64,000 nucleotides of DNA from Embleya hyalina (GTDB lineage Bacteria > Actinomycetota > Actinomycetes > Streptomycetales > Streptomycetaceae): positions 62,001-126,000 of the forward strand of contig NZ_BIFH01000022.1 of NCBI RefSeq assembly GCF_003967355.1, given 5' to 3'. Made by a program: the position numbers and the translations under genes. The notes below the pieces were generated by a model. That model worked only from the letters and a program-made list of their open reading frames with translations. It had not been told where the DNA came from and searched no databases. Shown here in pieces: positions 34,451-43,381 of this stretch; within the stretch, counting starts at the first letter, position 1, and each line of letters starts with the position of its first letter.

Positions 34451-34539
34451 CTCGGACGGTACCGGTGAGAGTCCCTGTCATACGCTGTCCCGTCCACCTC
34501 GGGTCGTCGTCGGACAGGCCGTCCTCCCGGGGCCGGCTG

Positions 34540-35109
34540 TCACGAACCGTGGGACGACATCCCGGCGTAGGTCCCGGAAGAGCGCATGCCCGGGAGTATC
34601 CCGTGAGCGTCGCCGACCGCCTTCGACGTCAACGGCTCGGGGAACCGGGCGGATCGGAAGGCCCATCCGCCGTGGCGGCGCACGATGTGGCCGAAGCCGA
34701 GAAACCGTCCGGCCGTCGGGTTCCGCAGTTCGGCGGTCGCGTACTCCGATCCCGTGTTGTAGTCCTCCAGTCTCAGGCGCAGGCCGGACGGCCGCTTCGG
34801 GTGCGGCGCCGGTGTGCCGGGAACCCCCAGGTACAGCGCGATCCTGTCCAGTGTGGGCAGGGCCACGATCAGGCTCACGAGCAGTCGTGTTCTCCCGGTC
34901 AGTCGCAGTACGCCGTCGGTGGTCTCGACGTGATTTCCGTACACGTAGTGCCAGGGGTGCAGCGCCGCCCCCGTCATCGCACATCCCACGGCCAGCAGGC
35001 CGGCTCCTCCCACATCCGGCGAGCCGTCGCCGGTGGTGAGGGTGACGACCAGAGCGTTCGGCGGTGCGCCGTTGACGCCCGGTAGCGCGTCTTCCTGGAA
35101 TTCGTTCAC
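34540..35109 (-). CDS. divergent TerD-like protein, 189 aa
   Basis: The C-terminal two thirds follow the TerD/TerE pattern: LPTLDRIALYLGVPG, then SGLRLRLEDYNTGSEYATAEL and LGFGHIVRRHGGWAFRSA. TerD proteins bind calcium and act in tellurite/stress response at the membrane surface. The N-terminal calcium loop, usually rich in Asp (DWDPxxDADLD), is here TTGDGSPDVGGAG, so binding may be altered. GTG 35109 has GGGGG five bases upstream and gives a normal family length; longer frames add Arg-rich sequence. It lies beside repeat array B, outside the replication genes. Confidence 0.68.
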   Translation of the reverse strand: MNEFQEDALPGVNGAPPNALVVTLTTGDGSPDVGGAGLLAVGCAMTGAALHPWHYVYGNHVETTDGVLRLTGRTRLLVSLIVALPTLDRIALYLGVPGTPAPHPKRPSGLRLRLEDYNTGSEYATAELRNPTAGRFLGFGHIVRRHGGWAFRSARFPEPLTSKAVGDAHGILPGMRSSGTYAGMSSHGS

Positions 35110-35538
35110 TGGGACCCCCACGCGGGCCGCCGGACACGACGCGCGGCGACACGTTCGCACCGCGTGTGGCGGCGCGACGACCCGGCGATCGCCCCTCGGA
35201 CCCGTTCGACTTCGTCGAAAAACCTCGGACGGACAAATCTTGCGAAGAGATGCCCCCGGACACTTGGACAAACGCGTCCACAGCAGTCACGAAACGTATA
35301 AAAAAATCCATATCGGAGCAAAATTCATTGCGCATCGTCCACTGCCCCTGTGCGCGGTGGAGATGGGCGGGACCCGAATCAACTCAGGCGCGTTTGTCCG
35401 ATTTTCGCATCGACGCATTCCGCACACTGTCCCGTGCGGCCGTGCCCCTGCCGCCACGCTCGTGAGCGGAATGGAGAAGTGGTGCGTCGATCCCGGTCCT
35501 CGGAGTTCGCCGACGCGAGGCGGGACGGAGTCGGCTCC
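35110..35538. other. divergent promoter spacer with AT-rich core
   Basis: 429 bases between the TerD-like gene and a lipoprotein gene, divergently transcribed. An AT-rich stretch at 35285-35335 (including ACGTATAAAAAAATCC) stands out from the GC-rich flanks and is the likely promoter region. No gene was seen. Confidence 0.45.
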
Positions 35539-36435
35539 GTGCCGTTTCGCCGACGGCGACGGCGCATCGTGAGCCTGGTGGTGCTATCCCTGCTGGTCGC
35601 GAGCGGTTGTGCCGCACAACGACCGACGAACACGCCCGAGGCTTTCCGGCAGGCCGTCACCGCCCTTGTGGGACCGGCCACCTTCAGCGCCAAAACCTGC
35701 GGAAGTCTGTTCGACGGCGACCCGAACAGCGCGCTGCTCGCCAAGGGCACGAGCACCGTACCCGCGTCGTCGGTGGCCGGGATCCGAACCAGGGCACTCG
35801 CCGCAGGCTGGCAGCCCCAAAAGCACGGCGGGTTCACGTTGGCCCTGCTCGGGCCGGACCACTACCAGATCGGTGTTCGGGTGACGGGTGACTCGGCGGT
35901 GGTGCGTGCCGAACTGGACCGCTGCAGCGTCCGAACCCGCAGCAGCATGCTCGGCAACGCCCCGCTGCCGATCCCGGAACCCGGGCAGCGGCAGTCGTTG
36001 GAACGGGCCTTCGCGCTCGCCACCCCCGTCGTTCGCGAGCTCCTTCGGGCCGCCGGCGTCGCGGCCCGCGACGACCTGTTTCCGGAGAGCGGCAGCATGT
36101 CCGATGCCGACGCGGTCCCGCCGGAGAACTGCCGGACGCCGAACGAGGGACGCCTGGGCGTGACCTGGCGGGCGGTCGCCAAGGCGGAATTGCCGGTGTC
36201 CACCGACGTCGCCGGCTTCTTCGCCCGACTGACACCGATCCCCGGCCCCGACTGGACGGTCGCCCCCGAAACGCCCCGGGACGATCCCCAGGTGAACGTG
36301 GTGACCCGCGAGGGCGTCCGGATCCGGGTCCACACCACCCGGCAGACCTCCGGGGAGGGCGGAGCGAGCCTCGAACTCCGGGTGTCCGCGGAAAGCGCCT
36401 GCGTACCCGTGACGACGACTCCCGCGGCCCCGTAG
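35539..36435 (+). CDS. predicted lipoprotein, 298 aa
   Basis: The N-terminus is a textbook lipoprotein signal: an Arg cluster, VSLVVLSLLVASGC and lipidated Cys24. The mature part has a helical opening (TPEAFRQAVTALVG), a Cys at 54 and a beta-rich core (DHYQIGVRVTGDSAVVRAEL) and ends in a Cys/Thr/Pro tail. Family unknown; it resembles other actinomycete Cys-paired sensor or wall lipoproteins. GTG 35539 has GGAG eight bases upstream. An upstream in-frame extension to 35350 lacks support. Confidence 0.72.
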   Translation: MPFRRRRRRIVSLVVLSLLVASGCAAQRPTNTPEAFRQAVTALVGPATFSAKTCGSLFDGDPNSALLAKGTSTVPASSVAGIRTRALAAGWQPQKHGGFTLALLGPDHYQIGVRVTGDSAVVRAELDRCSVRTRSSMLGNAPLPIPEPGQRQSLERAFALATPVVRELLRAAGVAARDDLFPESGSMSDADAVPPENCRTPNEGRLGVTWRAVAKAELPVSTDVAGFFARLTPIPGPDWTVAPETPRDDPQVNVVTREGVRIRVHTTRQTSGEGGASLELRVSAESACVPVTTTPAAP

Positions 36436-36496
36436 TCCCGGCTTCGCCCGCGGACCGTGCTCGTCGTCACCGCCCATCCAGCTCCCGAGGAAGCGT

Positions 36497-36964
36497 ATGG
36501 AAACGCCCGCCTATCACCCCTTTCCGTCCGGGGAGCACCGGATCGATCCGTTCGACGTGTCCATCGGGGCCACCCAGTTCGTGCTGCTGAGCCGGGGGAT
36601 CATGAGCTACGCCCACACGGCACACCCGCCCGACACACCGGGATTTCGCTGGGCCGATGTCGTCGAGGCGATCCCCCTGGGCTACACGATCCTGCGCCGA
36701 GCCCAGAAGATCGCGGTGATTCGCGACGGGGCCGTCCTGCGTACCTGGCCCAAGGTGGTCGACCGCGCCGAGGCCGACGATGTCCGCACCCGGACCTGGC
36801 TCGATACGGCCTGTGGGTACGTCGTCTTCGACGATCGTCGTTACGAGAGCGAAGGGTTCGATCGCGAGGATCACGACGGCGCGTTGGCTCGGGCGGTCGC
36901 GGTGTCGGCGATGGGGTGCGGTGCCCTGCTCTTGTACGTCTATGCGGCACAGGACTGGCACTGA
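36497..36964 (+). CDS. hypothetical protein, 155 aa
   Basis: Unrecognised soluble protein with no signal. It has a C-terminal hydrophobic stretch (ALARAVAVSAMGCGALLLYVY) that could be a single membrane anchor or a buried helix. Central beta-type segments include TILRRAQKIAVIRDGAVLRTW and CGYVVFDDRRYESEGF. GAGGAAG precedes ATG 36497. It follows the lipoprotein gene by 61 bp on the same strand and may be cotranscribed. Confidence 0.65.
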   Translation: METPAYHPFPSGEHRIDPFDVSIGATQFVLLSRGIMSYAHTAHPPDTPGFRWADVVEAIPLGYTILRRAQKIAVIRDGAVLRTWPKVVDRAEADDVRTRTWLDTACGYVVFDDRRYESEGFDREDHDGALARAVAVSAMGCGALLLYVYAAQDWH

Positions 36965-37018
36965 GTTCACCCGTGCGTCCACCGCGTGTACCCGTGACGG
37001 GTCCGCCGGGGCGGTCGA

Positions 37019-37237
37019 TCAGCGCATGATCGACGACAACAGGGCGACCGCCGCGCCGGGCGTGGTCTCGTCGTGGTCGGCGTCGGTCTCGGGAAACAGG
37101 GCGAGCATGTCCAGGAGTTGCCGGCAGTCCGCCGCGTCGATCGCCTGCGCGGCGACGGTTCGGCGGGCCCGTTCCCGCGTGGTCGGGGTGGGCTCGGGTC
37201 GAGCGGCGGCGGCGCCGTCGATGTCATCGGTGATCAT
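37019..37237 (-). CDS. small hypothetical protein next to an anti-sigma ATPase, 72 aa
   Basis: A short acidic protein (MITDDIDGAAAARPEPTPTT, then VAAQAIDAADCRQLLDMLAL). It lies 50 bp downstream of the RsbW-like gene on the same strand with GAGG before the ATG. Small partners of this sort often follow such ATP-binding genes in Streptomyces; the function is unknown. Confidence 0.6.
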   Translation of the reverse strand: MITDDIDGAAAARPEPTPTTRERARRTVAAQAIDAADCRQLLDMLALFPETDADHDETTPGAAVALLSSIMR

Positions 37238-37287
37238 GCGTTGCCACCTCGCGGTGCGGCGCCCGCCATGGGGGCGCGGGGCTTGCT

Positions 37288-37758
37288 TCAGCCGAGGCGG
37301 ACCTGTCGCTGCCTCGGTATCGCGACCGACGGGGCCATACGGGCCGGCGGGCCGAAAACGGCCCAGACGGTCTTGCCCGGGTCGTGCCATTCGATCGTAA
37401 TCCCGCCGTCGTACTCCTCCAGGAGGGCCTCCACGATCATCAGACCCCGTCCGTCGACGTCTTCGTCGTCGCAAGACCCGCTCGAAAGGGGTGGTCCGGG
37501 GTGGCAGTCGCGCACGCCGATGCGCAACCGGCCGACACCGTCGAGTTCCAGCAGGACGGTCACGAAAGGGGTGAGATGACCGGCGTGGCTGACGGCATTG
37601 GTGATCAATTCCGATGCCACGAGCCGCACGGTCTCCTCGTCGTGCCTTCGCAGGCCCCAGGAGGTCAGCACACGCACGGTCCGGCGGCGCGCGTCCGCGA
37701 CTCGACTTTCGATCGCGGGGATCGCGAACATGTGTCTGCGCACGCCGGCTGGGATCAT
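37288..37758 (-). CDS. RsbW/SpoIIAB-type ATP-binding protein
   Basis: 156 residues of the GHKL (HATPase_c_2) fold: N box ELITNAVSHAG, G1 box DVDGRGLMIVEAL and a final ITIEWHDPGKTVWAVF. Such proteins in streptomycetes act as anti-sigma kinases or as partners of bld/whi-type signalling. No sigma factor or anti-anti-sigma is adjacent. AGGGA six bases before ATG 37758 supports the start. It may be coexpressed with the 72-residue protein downstream. Confidence 0.88.
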   Translation of the reverse strand: MIPAGVRRHMFAIPAIESRVADARRRTVRVLTSWGLRRHDEETVRLVASELITNAVSHAGHLTPFVTVLLELDGVGRLRIGVRDCHPGPPLSSGSCDDEDVDGRGLMIVEALLEEYDGGITIEWHDPGKTVWAVFGPPARMAPSVAIPRQRQVRLG

Positions 37759-38211
37759 CTCGGTCCCTGATTCGTTCCTGGTCGAGCCGTGGACGGCCCG
37801 GCTTCGGGGCTCTCGTCGCTCCGGGGTGGACGAGAGGGTTCATCAGTATGCGAGCGTCGAGGACGCCGAACATCACCCAAGTGGCCGATAGTGGTTTTGG
37901 CTTCCGTACACCGTGAGATGTACGGCACGGCCCCTGTCGCCACCACGAGGATCGCGACTCGGCGCCGTCGTGTATTTGCAAGTCCGTCCGGGCCGTCCCG
38001 GTCGAGACTGCGTCGCGATGGCTTGGTCGTCATCGATACCGGGGGCCCGTACAGCCACAACTCCCGGATGACGACGCGAGTCGTCCGCAGACGCCCGGAT
38101 CGCCGGTCACCCACCATGGTTGCCCCAACAGGCGTGGTGTCGTCGTCCGGGCGTCGAGACTTCCCCGTGTGCGCCGTCGCGTGCATCCCCGATCGGAGGG
38201 CGAGACCTCGC
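37759..38211. other. spacer between anti-sigma-type gene and lipoprotein gene
   Basis: 453 bases in a divergent gap. The lipoprotein frame remains open upstream to 37789 but yields an Arg/Ser-rich sequence before the clear signal peptide, so I treat it as non-coding. No repeats or structured RNA were noticed. Confidence 0.4.
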
Positions 38212-39819
38212 ATGCGCAAGGGATGGACGGCCTGGGTCGTCGGCGTCACGGTGAGCCTGGCGCTCTCGGGATGCAGCGGTGACGGCGGTGGCGGTCCCGT
38301 GCCCGGGGAGGGTGCCCGGGAATCGGTCTCGGTGGGGCCGGCACCGGCCGATGTCGCCACGGTGGCCCCGGTCGACGATCACCCCGTGGACGCCGCGCGT
38401 GCGGCTCTGCGGCGCCTGGACGCCTGCGCGTTGATCGACCGGTCCGTGACGGCGAGCACGGGCATGGCCGACAAACTCTGGCAGTTGCCCGACAGCCCCC
38501 ACTCCTGCACGGTGACCGACAAGCCGTTGATCGGCAGTCGGATCAGTGTGCAGGCGGGATATTCACTGAGTCGTGCGCAGCGATACCGTGCGGAACCGAT
38601 CACCGCGGGCCGGGCGAAGGCGTACCTGGATCGTGCCGAACTGCCCTCGCGGTGCCGCGTGGACCTGCCGGTCGGCCGCACGTTGTCGATCCGGTTCACC
38701 TACGAACTCGCGCACGGGACCACCGGGGACGCGTGCGGCTCCGTGAAGGCCTTCGCCGAGGCGGGCGCGGGACTGCTCGCGGGCGGCGGGCCGGCCGAGG
38801 GTGATCCCGGGAAGCGCCCGCTGGTCGATCGGGAGGCGTGCACCGTCATGCGCGGGGCGTTGGCCGCCGACGCGGAACGGTTCACGATCGCGGAGAACGG
38901 CATCTACGCGCTCGACAGCTGCACGGCGACGCCCAAGGACACCAAGGTGTTGCGACGCGGGATCGACCTGGAGGTCAAATACACCACCGATCCGATGGGC
39001 GGGACCAACGTGGTGACCCGGGCCGTCGGCACCAGGCAGGCACGGGTCACCACGTACTCCGGTGCCTGCAAACTCGAATGGAGCCAGGGGGCGTCGGGTC
39101 TCGGCGGCACGCTGAACGGCTTCACCGTGGTGGCCCTCAAGGCCGAAAGTTGCGACGCGGCGGCCGACCTGGCCGCGAGGATCGTGCCGCTGCTGGACGG
39201 CGCGGCGACGCCCGACGGGCAGGAACCGGCGCGGCGGCTGCTCTACGCGCCGGAGGAGTCCGACTCCTCGGCGGTGGGCGCGTGCGTCGACTTCCTCGCC
39301 GACGATTCGTTCCCGTGCACGCCGTACGACTCGCTGCCGGTTCCCGCGACGATCCAGGGTGTGCTCGACGGCGCCGACGACCCCCGCATGGGATGTGCCC
39401 TCGCCGCAGACGCGGTGAGGGAGGTGTTGGGCGACGCGTACCGGGCCGTGCTCTGGGGGCAGAGCTGCTTCTTCGTCGAGCCCACGCACACTTCCGTACT
39501 GCGCGTCGACGTCGACGCCCGCGCGATGGCCCGCGCGTACGGAGGCGACTCCAAATCCTCCGCGGATCGCCGGGAGGTCGACGTGGCCGGCAAACCCGCG
39601 GTCACCTTCCGGACCGGTGGTGGCAACGGCAAGCCCGCGACGGGGTATTCCGTCTACGTCGCGCTCGCGGGCGACGTGAACACTCCCGGCATCGTGGCCG
39701 GTCGCCTCGAGGCGCTCCCGGCTCGCGGACTGGGCACCGGGGCGGTTCCGGACACCACCGGACTGCCGCGTTTGGATCAGGTCATGACCAAGCTCGTCGC
39801 GAGCCGACTCCCCCGGTAG
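38212..39819 (+). CDS. large lipoprotein with tandem four-Cys modules, 535 aa
   Basis: Signal peptide MRKGWTAWVVGVTVSLALSG with lipidated Cys21, then a Gly/Pro linker and three related segments. Segments 1 and 2 carry four cysteines at matching places: 72, 99, 148, 175 and 210, 237, 286, 314, an offset of 138-139 residues. This indicates tandem duplication of a disulfide-linked domain. Segment 3 (from about 356) keeps a DPRMGCALAADAVREVLG start but has diverged. Each segment opens like a DUF3558 domain (DACALIDRSV, EACTVMRGAL). It should sit on the outer membrane face; function unknown. Confidence 0.82.
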   Translation: MRKGWTAWVVGVTVSLALSGCSGDGGGGPVPGEGARESVSVGPAPADVATVAPVDDHPVDAARAALRRLDACALIDRSVTASTGMADKLWQLPDSPHSCTVTDKPLIGSRISVQAGYSLSRAQRYRAEPITAGRAKAYLDRAELPSRCRVDLPVGRTLSIRFTYELAHGTTGDACGSVKAFAEAGAGLLAGGGPAEGDPGKRPLVDREACTVMRGALAADAERFTIAENGIYALDSCTATPKDTKVLRRGIDLEVKYTTDPMGGTNVVTRAVGTRQARVTTYSGACKLEWSQGASGLGGTLNGFTVVALKAESCDAAADLAARIVPLLDGAATPDGQEPARRLLYAPEESDSSAVGACVDFLADDSFPCTPYDSLPVPATIQGVLDGADDPRMGCALAADAVREVLGDAYRAVLWGQSCFFVEPTHTSVLRVDVDARAMARAYGGDSKSSADRREVDVAGKPAVTFRTGGGNGKPATGYSVYVALAGDVNTPGIVAGRLEALPARGLGTGAVPDTTGLPRLDQVMTKLVASRLPR

Positions 39820-40260
39820 CCGCACCGACGTCACGGGTGTTCGGCGCTCCCACCACCCCCCGGGCCTTGACGCCCGCGACGCCTTCACCTGTGGGCGCAT
39901 CAACCCGCAGGACGTGAGGGTGTGCGGTCGTGGCGTGTTTGTCCGAGCCACCGATGTGCTTCGGCGACCAGCATGAGCGCGCCCTGTCCTGGCAACCGTC
40001 ATAGGTCGTCCGCGCGTCCGCGACGATTCGACGCGGTTGCTTCCGCGCCGAGGTCACCACTCGTGTGGGCGATTCGGGGGGAGATCCGGTGCGACGTTCG
40101 CCTACCGGATCGGCGGGAGTCGGCGGTAGCACCGGGCAGGGCGATCGGAGTGCGGCGCGGACGTCGACGACGGCCCCGGTCGCGGCGCCGGCGCGTACCG
40201 TGGTGGTTGTCGCATCGGCGGGGACCATCACGGGTATTCGGCGTTTCATGGGAGGCCGTG
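39820..40260. other. spacer upstream of the first ATPase-LuxR gene
   Basis: 441 bases, no supported gene. The regulator frame stays open upstream to 39922 but with Arg/Pro/Ser composition, and the only good Shine-Dalgarno is GGGAGG before ATG 40261. Weak imperfect palindromes were not convincing. Confidence 0.4.
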
Positions 40261-43116
40261 ATGGTGGGTAGCGCCGATTCCGCCGCGAAGGTGCCCTGGC
40301 CGGTGATCCTGACGAGTTTTGTCGGGCGCGAGGGGGAACTGGGCGAGCTGCGCGCACTCCTGCGTCGTGACCGTCGCCTGTTGACGCTGGTCGGACCGGG
40401 CGGCATCGGAAAGACCCGGCTGGCCCTGCGGCTGGCCTCGCACGAGGTCGGGCAACCGCCCGCCGATGTGGTGTTCGTGGACCTGGGGGCCCTGGGTCAG
40501 GAGCACCTGGTCGACGCGGCGGTCTCGGACGCGGTCGCCCCCGAGGCCGGTCCCGGTCACACACCCCTGCGCACGGCCGCCCGTCGGTTGTGCGAACGTT
40601 CGGCCCTGGTGGTGCTGGATACCTGCGAACACCTCCCGTTCGCCGCAGCCCGGGTGGCCCGAACGTTGATCGAGCGGTGTCCCGATGTGCGTGTGGTGGC
40701 GACCAGCCGCATTCCGCTGCGTACCGACGGCGAGCGGGTGTGGCGGGTGCCGCCGTTGGCCGTCGGTGACCGGTACTCCCCCGGGCCCTCGGAGGCGGCG
40801 CGGCTGTTCGTCGATCGGGTTTCCCTCGTGTGTGGGGATCTCGACTTCTCCGAGTCGATGTGGAGCGAGGTGGAACACATCGTCCGGGCGTTGGACGGCT
40901 TTCCCCTGGCCATCGAACTTGCCGCCGCCCGCACGCGAATGATGACGCTCGGCGAGATCGCCGCCGGCTTGGACCTGCGGTTCCTCAGCGGGGGTCCGGC
41001 GCGTGGTCAGCCCCGCCACCAAACGATGCACCGCTGCCTCGACTGGAGCTACGCCCTGCTCTCCGGGAGGGAGAAGATGCTGTTCGCCCGGTTGTCGGTG
41101 TTCGCCGAGGGGTGGACCGCCGAGGCCGCGGCGGAGGTGTGTGCCGGTGGGGAGCTGACCGCCGAACGGGTTCTCGCCTCGTTGACGGCGCTGGTGGACA
41201 AGTCGTTGGTGGTGCGGTTCGCGGTGTCTTCGGGGGATCGTTTTCGCATGCTTTCGCCGATGCGGCAGTACGCTGCGGCCTTGCCGATGGGGTTTCCGGA
41301 GTCGGGCGGGCCGACGGGGTCGGTGGGGTCGGTGGAGTCTGTGGGATCGACCGAGTCGGCGTCGCCGGGTGGCCCGGTCGATACGGCGGCCCGTCATCTG
41401 GCGTATTTCGTGCGCTTCGCCGAGCGGGCCGACGCGGGGTTGTGGGCCCTGCGTCCTCGGGAACGCCGGTTGCTCGAGGTGGAGATGCCCAACCTGCGGG
41501 CGGCCCTGGACGAGGGATGCCGGCTGGGTTCGACCGACGCGTTGCGCATCACCGCCGCCCTCGGTTCGTACTGGCGCGCGCGGGGTTCCCTGGCCGAGGG
41601 GGTCGAGGCGACGGCGAGGGCGTTGGCCGCGGTTCCTTCCGTGCCGCATCCGGCGCGTGCGATGACGCTCGCCGTTCGGGCGACCCTGTCCTTTTGGATG
41701 GGCGACCTCGAGACCACTCGGGCGGCCGCGACGGAGGCGATCGAGGTCGCGAAGGTGGTTCGGGACAAGCGGGCCCGCTCGCATGCCCTGTTGCGGCTGG
41801 CCAACTTCACGGCGATCACCGATCCACCGCTCGGGCAGCCCATCCTGCGCGAGGCGGTCGAGTTGGCCAGGGCGTGCGACGACGTCCCGGCACTCGCCGA
41901 TGCCCTGGGCAGTTTGGCCATGACCCTGCTGTGGCAGGACGATTTCGCCGCCATGGCGCGCACGGCCGAGGAGGCGCTGGCCGTCGCCGTGCCGGTCGAC
42001 TTTCAGAGTGTGCGGTCGCTGACCCTGTGGTGCCTGGCGCACGGGGCGCGGGCGAGGGGCGATCTCGACGAGGCGGTACGGCTGGCACGCGCGATGACGC
42101 CGCCGGAGGACGACGCGGCGGACTCGGACGGCGACGGTGAGGCGGGATCGTTCACCCGCAGCTGTCGGATCCAGGTGCTCTCACTGGTTGCCGCCATGCG
42201 CGGCGACGCGGCCGGTGCGCGTGCGCTCGCCCTGGCCGACCTCGCGCGCCTGGAGCAGGAACCCATGCGTTGGGGCACCGGGCTGCTCACCTACGCACTC
42301 GCCTTCGCCGCACTCGCGGCGGGCCGCCTGGACGAGGCCCGCGACCTCGCCCGGCGGCTCGACGCCGGGGAGAGCGGGGGCTCCTCGCATCTGGCCGCCC
42401 AGGCGCACTCGATCCTGATGTTCGCGGCCCTGGCCGATGGCGACGCGGCGGCGGCCCGCGCCCATGCCGCCGACGTCGTCGGTGTCGCCGACCGCCTCGG
42501 CAACCATCGTGCGCTCGCGATCGCGACCCTGGGCGAGGCTCGCGCCGCCCTGCTCGTCCCGGACGCCGGCAGCGCGGAACCGGCCGCGCTGAAGGTCTTG
42601 GCCCACGCCCTCGACGAGGGATGGTGGCCGGAGGCGGTCACCGCCCTGGAGTTCACCGCGGCCGCCGCCGTGGAACGCGGCGAACACGCACGCGCCACGC
42701 GCCTGTTCGCGGCCGTCGACACGGCCCGTCGGACACGGGGCATGGTCCGTGTCCCCGCCGAGACCACCTATTGGGAAGCCCTCCGCGCTACCGCCGGCGA
42801 GGGCCTGTCCGAGCCCGACCGTCGTCGAGCCCTCGCCGAGGGCGCGGCCATGTCCCTGTCACAGGCCGCCGACCACGCCCGCACCACCCACAACCCGCGG
42901 GCCCGGGCAACCCGAGGCTGGGAAAGCCTCACCCCCACCGAAACCCGAGTGGCCCTCCTGGCCGCCGACGGCCTCTTGAACCCCGAAATCGCCGAGCAAC
43001 TCTTCGTCTCCCGCGGCACGGTCAAGATCCACCTGTCCCACATCTACACAAAACTCTCCCTCACCAACCGCACCGAACTCGCCGCCTACATCCACGCCCG
43101 CCGTCCTCACACATGA
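40261..43116 (+). CDS. AfsR-like ATPase with C-terminal LuxR HTH (regulator 1)
   Basis: 951 residues. The N-terminal NB-ARC/AAA ATPase has Walker A GPGGIGKT (45-52), Walker B-type LVVLDTCEHL, TSRIPL and GFPLAIELAAART. A long TPR-like helical middle follows (about 350-870), then a LuxR/GerE helix-turn-helix at the end (LTPTETRVALLAADGLLNPE, then VSRGTVKIHLSHIYTKL). These MalT/AfsR-related regulators use ATP and an inducer to activate secondary metabolism or transport genes. Its target is unknown. It ends 58 bp before a hairpin and the transfer island. A paralogue lies in convergent orientation at 54026. Confidence 0.92.
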   Translation: MVGSADSAAKVPWPVILTSFVGREGELGELRALLRRDRRLLTLVGPGGIGKTRLALRLASHEVGQPPADVVFVDLGALGQEHLVDAAVSDAVAPEAGPGHTPLRTAARRLCERSALVVLDTCEHLPFAAARVARTLIERCPDVRVVATSRIPLRTDGERVWRVPPLAVGDRYSPGPSEAARLFVDRVSLVCGDLDFSESMWSEVEHIVRALDGFPLAIELAAARTRMMTLGEIAAGLDLRFLSGGPARGQPRHQTMHRCLDWSYALLSGREKMLFARLSVFAEGWTAEAAAEVCAGGELTAERVLASLTALVDKSLVVRFAVSSGDRFRMLSPMRQYAAALPMGFPESGGPTGSVGSVESVGSTESASPGGPVDTAARHLAYFVRFAERADAGLWALRPRERRLLEVEMPNLRAALDEGCRLGSTDALRITAALGSYWRARGSLAEGVEATARALAAVPSVPHPARAMTLAVRATLSFWMGDLETTRAAATEAIEVAKVVRDKRARSHALLRLANFTAITDPPLGQPILREAVELARACDDVPALADALGSLAMTLLWQDDFAAMARTAEEALAVAVPVDFQSVRSLTLWCLAHGARARGDLDEAVRLARAMTPPEDDAADSDGDGEAGSFTRSCRIQVLSLVAAMRGDAAGARALALADLARLEQEPMRWGTGLLTYALAFAALAAGRLDEARDLARRLDAGESGGSSHLAAQAHSILMFAALADGDAAAARAHAADVVGVADRLGNHRALAIATLGEARAALLVPDAGSAEPAALKVLAHALDEGWWPEAVTALEFTAAAAVERGEHARATRLFAAVDTARRTRGMVRVPAETTYWEALRATAGEGLSEPDRRRALAEGAAMSLSQAADHARTTHNPRARATRGWESLTPTETRVALLAADGLLNPEIAEQLFVSRGTVKIHLSHIYTKLSLTNRTELAAYIHARRPHT

Positions 43117-43173
43117 GGGGATTAGCACGGTCCACATGACAGAGGTAGGCCAGTGGCATCACGATATTGATCG

Positions 43174-43192
43174 GACCTGCTACAGGCAGGTC
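43174..43192 (+). terminator. hairpin between regulator 1 and the transfer island
   Basis: GACCTGC-TACAG-GCAGGTC is a perfect 7-bp stem with a 5-base loop, 58 bp after the regulator stop. No U tract. It may terminate regulator 1 transcription or mark the island edge. Confidence 0.45.
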
Positions 43193-43381
43193 GGGAAGAC
43201 GGTGCCGCGTTCTCGAAGATGGTGCACGCGGTCCCGGGGTCCAGGACGGCGCATTTTTCCTATGCGTCCGCCAATGCTGATCACAGGATAACTTGGGGAA
43301 GTGGGACTTGGCCCTTGTATCCGACCCGACAAGCGAGTCCATAGATTCCCTGTTTCCGACAGCACCTCGTGTACAGGAGTC

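Larger units (their letters stand above)
28306..34539. mobile_element. iteron-bracketed Prim-Pol/P4-helicase replication module
   Basis: Two arrays of GGGACCGAA-type repeats (28456-28777 and 34006-34450) enclose five genes: three unknowns, a P4/D5-type helicase and a Prim-Pol overlapping by 4 bp. Prim-Pol plus superfamily 3 helicase is the replication core of many actinomycete integrated plasmids and phage satellites. The end regions are less GC-rich than the flanks. No integrase, relaxase or att duplication was found, so the true limits are unknown and the element may be defective or may belong with the transfer island at 43-54 kb. Confidence 0.55.
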
